A DNA stretch of 9,649 bases, taken from Verrucomicrobiota bacterium (GTDB lineage Bacteria; Verrucomicrobiota; Verrucomicrobiia; Verrucomicrobiales; Verrucomicrobiaceae). This document shows positions 1 to 5,688 of this stretch, in pieces. The notes beneath the pieces were generated by a model. That model saw only the letters and a list, made by a program, of their open reading frames with translations, had not been told where the DNA came from and searched no databases. Numbering within the stretch: position 1 is the stretch's first letter; each line of letters opens with the position of its first letter. A program made the position numbers and the translations under genes. The stretch covers positions 954 through 10,602 of the forward strand of contig JAIOQF010000041.1 in the NCBI GenBank assembly GCA_021413535.1, read 5' to 3'.

Positions 1-619
1 CGATGCCGAGGCTTTCAAAAGGCACCAGCAGGACGCCGTCGCCCGACATGCTGGCGGTGATGAACACGCCCGCGCTGCCTGCGGGGCCGCCCGCGCGTTC
101 ATAGGTGGCGTGACTGCGGCAGATGCGGGCGCTGTAAGTGCGATCTTCCAGTGGACCGAGTCGCAGCGGGAGCGAGTAAAGGAGGCGGACCGTGCCTTCG
201 GCTACTGTGGCGAAGTCGTTCATGACAGCTACTGACACTTCGGCATCGCACTCGAATTCATAGTGCGGGCTATTGAAGATGAAGCTGCCGTTTTTGCGCG
301 TGCTGTTTGTGAGTTTGATTTCTGGTTGCTGCACGGTCGCAGGCCAGAGAGGCAGGGGCAGGCGTTGCGCTGGCGATTTGTCTTTGGCCCATTCATTGGT
401 CCAGATCTGATCGGCGGAGCTAAGATTGGCAACTGGAAGGGAGGCGCGTTGTTTGTTCTGAAGCAGGACCACCACGCTATTTTTCTCAAGGCCGAGTATC
501 TCGCCTTCGAGTGTTCGGCCGGTGACGTCCTTCCATTCTCGGGCCGGGAGAATCGAGGTTGCGCCGCTCATAAGTAGCGTCACGAACACGGACAGCATGC
601 CTGATAAATTAAGCCGCAT
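1..619 (-). CDS. Exported protein with N-terminal SHD1-like domain (partial, 3' end outside window)
   Basis: An uninterrupted reading frame of 206 codons starts at the ATG at 619 and runs off the left edge. Residues 1-26 look like a signal peptide: a short basic start (MRLN), a hydrophobic core (about 8-23) and a possible cleavage after LPA. Residues 27-75 match the SHD1 (SLA1 homology domain 1) pattern of Verrucomicrobiota and Planctomycetota exported proteins: a W-x-D-x-x-G-R opening, alternating beta residues (SVVVLL), then LPVANLSSADQ. A beta-rich part follows (FIFNSPHYEFECDAEVS, about 113-129) that I cannot assign; the 'segment at the edge of a peptidase-like domain' style is only a guess. 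An in-frame ATG at 634 with GGAAG close upstream is an alternative start, but 619 gives the better signal peptide. It lies 80 bp downstream of the LysM gene on the same strand, so co-transcription is possible. Envelope location is inferred; the molecular function is unknown. Confidence 0.72.
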   Translation of the reverse strand, partial: MRLNLSGMLSVFVTLLMSGATSILPAREWKDVTGRTLEGEILGLEKNSVVVLLQNKQRASLPVANLSSADQIWTNEWAKDKSPAQRLPLPLWPATVQQPEIKLTNSTRKNGSFIFNSPHYEFECDAEVSVAVMNDFATVAEGTVRLLYSLPLRLGPLEDRTYSARICRSHATYERAGGPAGSAGVFITASMSGDGVLLVPFESLGI

Positions 620-699
620 GGCAACCAGTAGCATAATCTTCCAAATGACAAACGAAGATGATTTCTCCGAGGCAAATCGCAGACTGCGCTGCGGGTGAT

Positions 700-1659
700 C
701 TACGGTGCTTTTCCGAAATTATTCGGCACTTGAATTTCCAGCCCTGATTTCATGGGCGAGCCGGGCTTGAGTCCGTTCATTTCGTATAGTTGTTTCACTG
801 GAATATCGAAGGCTTCGCTGATGGTTTGCGGTGTTTCGTCAGCACTCACAACGTAGCGTCGCGTTTTTGGCTTCTCTTCTTCGACGGGTTTTTCTTTGTC
901 TGCGGTGTCGTCAGGGACTGGGCTGGTGACGGTCTTTTTTGTCGCAGGACTGATCGGTGGAATATGTTTCTGAGTCGACGAGTCAACCGCATCTTCTTTT
1001 CGCGTGAGGGGGGCGCGCGCGGGGAGATTGATTTTGCTGCCGGGGCGCAATCGGTTGGGGTTGACGCTGGGATTTTCGGCGGCGATGGCAGCTTCGGTGC
1101 TGCCGTATTTTTTGGCGATGGTGTAGAAGGTGTCGGTTTCAGTGACGGTATGCGTGGTTCCTGACGGCTTCGGCTTGGCGGTTTCAGCGACGGACTTTTC
1201 TGTGGTGCTCACGGTCGCGGGAATGATCAGTTTTGTGCCCGCTTTCGGTGTAGCGGAATCGATCTTTGGATTGGCACCTTCCAAGTCTTCCTGCGTGAGG
1301 CCGTATTTGCGGGCGATGTTGCGAAATGTTTCTCCTTTGGCGATGATGTGGCTGGTGGCCTTCGCAGGTGAGAGGGCTGGATCAGATCCGGGTCGGGGAA
1401 TTTTCAGGATTTGACCGTCACGCAAGGTGGAGTCGCTCAAGTGATTGAGATCCATGATGTCGCCCACGCTGACACCGTGGAGTCGGGCGATGCCCCAGAG
1501 GGTTTCACCTCGTTTGACTTTGTAGGAGTCGGTCGGCGCATCCTTTTTTTTCTCTTCAGCTGCAGGTTCCTTTTTCGATTTGGTGCCCGTGGTTGGCGCG
1601 CCAAAGATGGGTGCGGTCGTGAGCCAGAGGGTGCAGGCAAGAAGTAACCGGCTAAGCAT
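700..1659 (-). CDS. Secreted protein with four LysM repeats
   Basis: The 319-residue protein begins with a signal peptide (residues 1-20, hydrophobic LLLACTLWL, cleavage near FG-A). A Lys/Glu-rich linker follows, then four LysM modules at about 46-88, 104-147, 170-213 and 269-312. The first three show the typical opening (YKVKRGETLWGIA, HIIAKGETFRNIA, HTVTETDTFYTIA) and a close of the type L-x-x-G-x-x-L-x-I-P. The fourth (YVVSADETPQTIS ... GLEIQVP) is the most divergent. Pro/Lys/Thr-rich linkers separate them. LysM modules bind N-acetylglucosamine-containing glycans, mainly peptidoglycan. No NlpD/M23 peptidase, transglycosylase or other catalytic domain is present, so the inferred role is wall binding, scaffolding or activation of a hydrolase. 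It is divergent from an amidase gene 79 bp away, which supports a cell-wall role. The ATG at 1659 has no Shine-Dalgarno, and a consensus -10 box ends 12 bp upstream. Confidence 0.9.
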   Translation of the reverse strand: MLSRLLLACTLWLTTAPIFGAPTTGTKSKKEPAAEEKKKDAPTDSYKVKRGETLWGIARLHGVSVGDIMDLNHLSDSTLRDGQILKIPRPGSDPALSPAKATSHIIAKGETFRNIARKYGLTQEDLEGANPKIDSATPKAGTKLIIPATVSTTEKSVAETAKPKPSGTTHTVTETDTFYTIAKKYGSTEAAIAAENPSVNPNRLRPGSKINLPARAPLTRKEDAVDSSTQKHIPPISPATKKTVTSPVPDDTADKEKPVEEEKPKTRRYVVSADETPQTISEAFDIPVKQLYEMNGLKPGSPMKSGLEIQVPNNFGKAP

Positions 1660-1738
1660 AGAGTTATTTTAATTATACAAACTGCTAATATCAATTAAAT
1701 TTTACACCAATTATTGTGGCTAACTTCCCGGCACTGAC
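1660..1738. promoter_or_regulatory. Divergent AT-rich intergenic region between the LysM and amidase genes
   Basis: This 79-bp region separates two cell-wall genes transcribed in opposite directions. It holds the lysM -10 box. For the amidase on the plus strand only weak candidates are visible: TAATAT at 1686-1691, and TAACTT at 1721-1726 with TTTACA at 1701-1706 at a poor 14-bp spacing. Neither is convincing. No Shine-Dalgarno precedes the amidase ATG. A shared regulator is possible, but I see no clear operator dyad. Confidence 0.5.
1672..1699 (-). promoter_or_regulatory. Predicted sigma70-type promoter of the LysM gene
   Basis: On the minus strand a perfect -10 hexamer, TATAAT, occupies 1677-1672. 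A poor -35 (TTTAAT, 1699-1694) lies 16 bases upstream. The predicted transcription start is near 1665, only about six bases before the ATG at 1659, so the message would be nearly leaderless. The surrounding stretch of about 80 bp is much more AT-rich than the flanking genes, as expected of a divergent promoter region. The -35 assignment is uncertain. Confidence 0.55.
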
Positions 1739-2548
1739 ATGATTCAAGCCGCTTCCATTCGATCAACCTTGCGCGTCGCCATTTGGTTAGGTGCGTTGGT
1801 GACGGTAGTTATTGCTTCAGTGCAAGTGTCGCGCTGGACGGAGGCTGGGCTTGCGGCGGCGATAGCGGAAGCGGTGGCGCGTGATCCGGAGCGAGAAGCA
1901 TTGAAAAAAATGAGCGTCGTTCTTGATGCTGGTCATGGAGGTCAGGACAGCGGCACGTCTGGAAATGGGGTGCAGGAAAAAGATAAGACGCTCGATCTTA
2001 CGCGTCGCATTGAGAAAAAACTTCTGGAGCATGGCATTCGAGTTCAGATGACGCGTCAGGATGATGTCTATATCGCACTGGAAGACCGGTGTGCAGTTGC
2101 CGCCAAATCTGGAGCGTCAGTTTTCGTGAGCATTCATCTCAACGCCTCTGCGGCGCGCAACGTGTCGGGTATTGAAACTTATTATTGTTCGCAGCGCGGA
2201 GGGATTCGCCAGATGAAACTCGAGAACGGAGAGGATCATCGCAGTGAACTTTTGGCGGATTCGATTCAACGTCGCGCATGTGCTGATACGGATGCGCCGG
2301 ATCGCGGGGTTCGCGACAGCCGGCTTTATGTGTTGCAACATGCGTCGTGTCCCGCAGTGCTGGTGGAATGCGGCTACTTGACGAATCAGAACGAGGCGCG
2401 GCAACTGAAACGCGATGGCTACAAGGACAAGCTTGCTGCCGCCATCGCCAATGGCATCCGGCACCATCTCATCGCGACGGCATTTAATCCGCGCCGCGGT
2501 TTCGTGGCGCGACCGGTTGCCCGTGAAGTAGCAGCAGGCGGATCGTAA
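1739..2548 (+). CDS. N-acetylmuramoyl-L-alanine amidase (Amidase_3, AmiC/CwlM type), membrane-anchored or exported
   Basis: The 269-residue protein has one N-terminal hydrophobic segment (about 12-30), likely an uncleaved anchor or signal sequence, and a single Amidase_3 domain (about 58-244). The zinc-hydrolase residues are all visible: H66 in VVLDAGHGG, E80 in GVQEKDKTLDL, H133 in SIHLNA and the catalytic E210 in VECGYLTN. This family cleaves the amide bond between N-acetylmuramic acid and L-alanine of the stem peptide, in the periplasm. There is no LysM, SPOR or AMIN targeting domain, so targeting may depend on a partner; the divergent four-LysM protein is an obvious candidate (inference). 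The exported domain has five cysteines (118, 150, 181, 204, 211), so disulfides are possible. I see no clear inhibitory helix of the E. coli AmiB/AmiC kind. The chosen ATG fits the signal sequence although it lacks a Shine-Dalgarno. Confidence 0.93.
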   Translation: MIQAASIRSTLRVAIWLGALVTVVIASVQVSRWTEAGLAAAIAEAVARDPEREALKKMSVVLDAGHGGQDSGTSGNGVQEKDKTLDLTRRIEKKLLEHGIRVQMTRQDDVYIALEDRCAVAAKSGASVFVSIHLNASAARNVSGIETYYCSQRGGIRQMKLENGEDHRSELLADSIQRRACADTDAPDRGVRDSRLYVLQHASCPAVLVECGYLTNQNEARQLKRDGYKDKLAAAIANGIRHHLIATAFNPRRGFVARPVAREVAAGGS

Positions 2549-2550
2549 AA

Positions 2551-4584
2551 TCAGGCTGCATCTGGCAACGCCACATACGGGCTTTCTTGCAGTTCGGCCT
2601 TCTTGGTTCCGCGCAGGATTTTGATCCATTCAAGGGCGCAGCCGATGACGATGCTGATCACAAGAACGAGAAAGAGTCCGGCGACACCGGCATCGAGATA
2701 CTGATTGAAAAGTTTCTTGTGCAGCACCGACAGCGCCGGCTCCTGAACGCCAGCGGCGATTTGCATTTTCAATTTGGCGGCTTGTGCGAGAAAGCCGAAC
2801 TTTTCATTGAAGATGAGCATCAGCCCCGCGGTGAGCGTGACCGTGAGCAGATAGATCAACGGAACCAACGTGGTCCAGATATAGCGCACGCGATTCATCT
2901 TGATGAGAACCGTGGTGCCGAGCGCGAAGGCAATGACCGCAAGCAACTGATTGGCCACGCCGAAAAGCGGCCACAGGCTTTTGATGCCGCCGTTTTCATC
3001 GACCACTCCCTGATACATGAACCAGCCCCAGCCAGACACGAACAGCGTGCTGCAAAAGAGATTGCCGAACCATGAGCTCGTATTCCCCAGCGGCCTCCAG
3101 ATTTGCCCCAGCAGATCTTGCAATATGAATCGTCCCACTCGGGTGCCGGCGTCCAAAGTCGTGAGGATGAACAAGGCCTCGAACATGATCGCGAAGTGAT
3201 ACCACAGGCTCATCATGCCCTCGCCGGGTAAGAAGCGCGAGAACATGTGCGCCAGGCTGACTGCAAAAGTCGGTGCACCTCCGGCGCGGCCGAACATGGT
3301 CTTCTCGCCCAGCTCCGTCGCCAGCGTTGCCATGCCTGCTTCCGTGACGGGGAAACCCGCTGACGTTACCTTGGCGACGACAGCGGCGGGCTCGACACCT
3401 TTCGCGCTGTTGATGGCGAAGTATTGACCGGGCTCCAGCGCGCAGGCGGACACCAGCGCAAGCAGGGCCACGAGCATTTCTGTGATCATCGCCCCGTAGC
3501 CGACCACGCGGATGGCCTTCTCATTGTCCAAGAGTTTCGGCGTGGTGCCAGAGGAGATGAGCGAGTGAAATCCCGACACTGCACCGCAGGCAATGGTGAT
3601 GCAGACAAACGGGAACACTGGACCCGGCACGATCAACCCTCCGCCATGGATGAAGCTCGTGAGCTTCGGCATTTGCAGCAGCGGTGCCACCCAGATGATA
3701 ACCAGACCCAACACAGCCACAGTTCCGAGTTTCATGAACGTGCTCAAATAATCCCGCGGTGCCAGCAGCAACCAAACTGGCAGCACGGATGCGGCGAAGC
3801 CATAGATCATGATGCTCCAGGCGAGTGATGTGCCTTGCAGTGTGAAGGCATCTTCCAAGCCCCATTCCTTGAGATATTTTCCGCCCCATACCGCCAGCAG
3901 CAGGCCAACGACTCCGGCCACGCTGACGCTGGAGATGCCGGCTTTCGTATAGCGCAGGGCGCAGCCCATGAGCAATGCCAGCGGAATGGTCGCCGCGATG
4001 GTGAAGAGACCCCAAGGGCTGTCGGCTAGAGCGTTGACCACCACGAGGCCCAGGACGGCCAGCAGGATGGTCATGATCGCCAGCAGGCTGATCATCGCCA
4101 AAGTCCCGACGACGGGATTGATTTCTTCTTTGAGCATTTGACCCAGTGATTTTCCACCGCGTCGCATCGAGGCAAAGAGCACCACCGCGTCATGCACGCC
4201 GCCGCCCAGCGTGGCTCCGATCAGAATCCAGAGCATCCCCGGCAGATAACCGAACTGCGCCGCCAGCACCGGTCCCACCAACGGTCCAGGTCCGGCGATA
4301 GCCGCGAAGTGATGGCCGAATACTACCCACTTGTGGGTCGGCACAAAATCTTTTCCGTCGTTGTTCGTGATTGCAGGCGGCGCGCGGTGTTCGTCGAGCA
4401 TGAGCACCTTAGTCACCAGCCACTTGCTGTAGAAGCGGTAGCTTACCGCGAAGGCGCAGAGTCCGGCCACGACCAGCCACATGGCGTTGATGGTTTCGCC
4501 GCGATGAAATGCAGAAACTGCGACTGATGCTGCCCCCAGAGCTGAGATGCCTATCCAGAGAAGGATGCGGAGAAGTTTGGCCAT
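2551..4584 (-). CDS. cstA: Carbon starvation protein A (CstA), pyruvate/peptide transporter
   Basis: This 677-residue polytopic membrane protein belongs to the CstA/BtsT family (E. coli CstA is 701 residues). Family hallmarks are obvious: FHRGETINAMW near 26-36, VFGHHFAAIAGPGPLVGPVLAAQ at about 88-110 (the family signature), LPVWLLLAPRDYLSTFMK at 268-285, ITIACGAVSGFHSLISSGTTPK at 329-350, LTTLDAGTR at 474-482, LWPLFGVANQLLA at 538-549 and a C-terminal ESPY. Hydrophobic segments run through the whole length. E. coli members are induced on carbon starvation and act as proton-coupled pyruvate importers; CstA is also linked to peptide use. The start at 4584 (MAKLLRILLW) aligns with the E. coli N-terminus; the frame stays open far upstream, but that part lies antisense to obg. 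No small CstY/YbdD-like (DUF466) partner follows, because the amidase gene ends 2 bp from the cstA stop. Transcription is divergent from obg. Confidence 0.96.
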   Translation of the reverse strand: MAKLLRILLWIGISALGAASVAVSAFHRGETINAMWLVVAGLCAFAVSYRFYSKWLVTKVLMLDEHRAPPAITNNDGKDFVPTHKWVVFGHHFAAIAGPGPLVGPVLAAQFGYLPGMLWILIGATLGGGVHDAVVLFASMRRGGKSLGQMLKEEINPVVGTLAMISLLAIMTILLAVLGLVVVNALADSPWGLFTIAATIPLALLMGCALRYTKAGISSVSVAGVVGLLLAVWGGKYLKEWGLEDAFTLQGTSLAWSIMIYGFAASVLPVWLLLAPRDYLSTFMKLGTVAVLGLVIIWVAPLLQMPKLTSFIHGGGLIVPGPVFPFVCITIACGAVSGFHSLISSGTTPKLLDNEKAIRVVGYGAMITEMLVALLALVSACALEPGQYFAINSAKGVEPAAVVAKVTSAGFPVTEAGMATLATELGEKTMFGRAGGAPTFAVSLAHMFSRFLPGEGMMSLWYHFAIMFEALFILTTLDAGTRVGRFILQDLLGQIWRPLGNTSSWFGNLFCSTLFVSGWGWFMYQGVVDENGGIKSLWPLFGVANQLLAVIAFALGTTVLIKMNRVRYIWTTLVPLIYLLTVTLTAGLMLIFNEKFGFLAQAAKLKMQIAAGVQEPALSVLHKKLFNQYLDAGVAGLFLVLVISIVIGCALEWIKILRGTKKAELQESPYVALPDAA

Positions 4585-4591
4585 GGGGGCG

Positions 4592-4620
4592 AGATTAGAT
4601 TCCGGAACGAGAACGTGCAA
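4592..4620 (-). promoter_or_regulatory. cstA: Candidate cstA promoter
   Basis: On the minus strand TTGCAC (4620-4615) and TAATCT (4597-4592) are separated by 17 bases. The matches are partial (3 of 6 each) but include TTG and the TA...T core positions. Transcription would start about one base before the ATG at 4584. The -35 overlaps the left arm of the inverted repeat at 4609-4651. This is a weak prediction, listed because no better promoter is visible in the 81-bp gap. Confidence 0.3.
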
Positions 4621-4651
4621 GCTGCAAGGCATTGACGCTTCGCACGTTCTC
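4609..4651. repeat. Long inverted repeat in the cstA/obg intergenic region (possible operator or leader hairpin)
   Basis: The left arm GAGAACGTGC (4609-4618) is the exact reverse complement of GCACGTTCTC (4642-4651). The pairing continues inward as AAGC (4619-4622) with GCTT (4637-4640) if one base (C4641) is bulged, giving 14 pairs around a 14-base loop. The right arm lies between the -35 and -10 boxes of the predicted obg promoter, the -35 itself touches the inner arm, and the left arm overlaps the candidate cstA -35. No T-run follows on either strand, so it is not a typical terminator. An operator for a dimeric regulator is the favoured reading. Confidence 0.6.
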
Positions 4652-4659
4652 TGGATACT
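4632..4659 (+). promoter_or_regulatory. obg: Predicted sigma70-type promoter of obg
   Basis: TTGACG (4632-4637, 5 of 6 to the -35 consensus) is followed after 16 bases by GATACT (4654-4659, 4 of 6 to TATAAT). With standard spacing, position +1 falls on 4666, the first base of the obg GTG start codon, so the transcript would be leaderless. This promoter probably also drives the two downstream glycosyltransferases, since they follow without a gap. Confidence 0.55.
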
Positions 4660-4665
4660 GCCCGG

Positions 4666-5685
4666 GTGTTTGTAGATCATATCAAAGTATTCGCCCGCGC
4701 CGGAAAAGGCGGGGATGGCATCGTGCATTTTCACCGTGGGAAATTCCGGCCCAAAGGCGGCCCGGATGGAGGCGATGGCGGGAAGGGTGGAGATGTGATC
4801 CTGGTCGTCGACAATAGCACCGACAGTCTGCGCAATTTCTTCTACAACAGCAGGCTGGCTGCAGAGGCTGGAACGGCCGGTCAAGGGTCGCTCTGCTACG
4901 GCAAGGCGGGGAAGGATGGCATCTTCCGGGTGCCGGCGGGACTGGTCATCAGCCGCATGGTGGAAGATGAGGATGGGGAGATGAGACAAGAACATTTCGC
5001 CGACTTGACCGAGGTCGGTCAAAAATTTGTCCTCTGCAAAGGCGGACGCGGCGGCAAAGGCAACGATCATTTCAAATCGCCCACCAACCAGGCTCCACGT
5101 GAGTGCACGCCGGGCCTGCCGGGTGAGGAGGGATACTTCATGTTTGAACTGCGGAGCATCGCGGATGCCGGACTGGTTGGTTTCCCCAATGCCGGCAAGT
5201 CCACGCTGCTCACCAAATTGTCCGCCGCCCGGCCGAAGATCGCGAATTATCCGTTCACCACGCTGCAACCTCATGTGGGCGTCGTCATCTTTGGTGAGAA
5301 CAGCCGCGGCACGGTGGCGGACATTCCTGGCCTGATCGAAGGTGCTCATGCCAACGTGGGTCTGGGTCACGATTTCCTGCGCCACATTATGCGCTGTCGT
5401 CTTTTGCTTTTCGTGGTGGATGCCGCTGGAAGCGAGGCGCGTGATCCGGTGAAAGACATCGAAACTCTGCGCACCGAGATCAAACTTTATTCCGAGGAGT
5501 TGTCCAAGCGCCCCTGGTGTATCCTGGCCAACAAGATGGATCTGCCGGAGGCGGATGAGAATGTTTCGCGTCTGAAGGATCGCTTCAAGCGCGTGAAAAT
5601 ATTTCCAGTTTCCGCCAACGAAGGCACAGGCATGGACAAGCTGGTCGCCCATCTCGCGAAGGTGATCGCACACGATGTGGAGTGA
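4666..5685 (+). CDS. obg: GTPase Obg/ObgE (CgtA), ribosome assembly factor
   Basis: The 339-residue protein has the glycine-rich Obg fold (about 1-158, with FRPKGGPDGGDGGKGGDV and CKGGRGGKGNDHF) followed by the G domain. All G motifs are present: G1 GFPNAGKS (172-179), G2 in YPFTTL (195-200), G3 DIPGLI (219-224), G4 NKMD (289-292) and G5 SAN (316-318). It lacks the C-terminal OCT domain found in some Firmicutes. The family binds the large ribosomal subunit late in assembly and responds to GTP and ppGpp levels. The start is GTG, fixed by alignment of MFVDHIKVFARAGKGGDG to the E. coli N-terminus; there is no Shine-Dalgarno, and a promoter puts +1 on the GTG. The usual neighbours rplU and rpmA are absent. 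Instead two glycosyltransferase genes follow, the first only 3 bp after the stop. Confidence 0.97.
   Translation: MFVDHIKVFARAGKGGDGIVHFHRGKFRPKGGPDGGDGGKGGDVILVVDNSTDSLRNFFYNSRLAAEAGTAGQGSLCYGKAGKDGIFRVPAGLVISRMVEDEDGEMRQEHFADLTEVGQKFVLCKGGRGGKGNDHFKSPTNQAPRECTPGLPGEEGYFMFELRSIADAGLVGFPNAGKSTLLTKLSAARPKIANYPFTTLQPHVGVVIFGENSRGTVADIPGLIEGAHANVGLGHDFLRHIMRCRLLLFVVDAAGSEARDPVKDIETLRTEIKLYSEELSKRPWCILANKMDLPEADENVSRLKDRFKRVKIFPVSANEGTGMDKLVAHLAKVIAHDVE
5679..5682 (+). promoter_or_regulatory. Shine-Dalgarno for the first glycosyltransferase, inside the end of obg
   Basis: GGAG lies in the last sense codons of obg, six bases before the ATG at 5689. The obg TGA (5683-5685) sits between them. This arrangement favours translational coupling from obg into the glycosyltransferase, and it is the clearest Shine-Dalgarno in the window. 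Confidence 0.6.
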
Positions 5686-5688
5686 GAC

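Noticed and set aside
636..659. Inverted repeat ATCTTC/GAAGAT before the SHD1 gene
   Set aside because: A six-pair AT-rich stem with a 12-base loop is expected by chance at this length; no regulatory claim is justified.
678..693. Small hairpin (CGCAG/CTGCG) just downstream of the LysM gene stop
   Set aside because: Only five pairs, in competing registers, and no T-run follows on the minus strand, so it does not qualify as an intrinsic terminator.
2117..2629. A minus-strand frame opposite the amidase and crossing into the cstA end
   Set aside because: It is antisense to the catalytic domain of the amidase and overlaps the cstA 3' end in another frame; no domain is visible.
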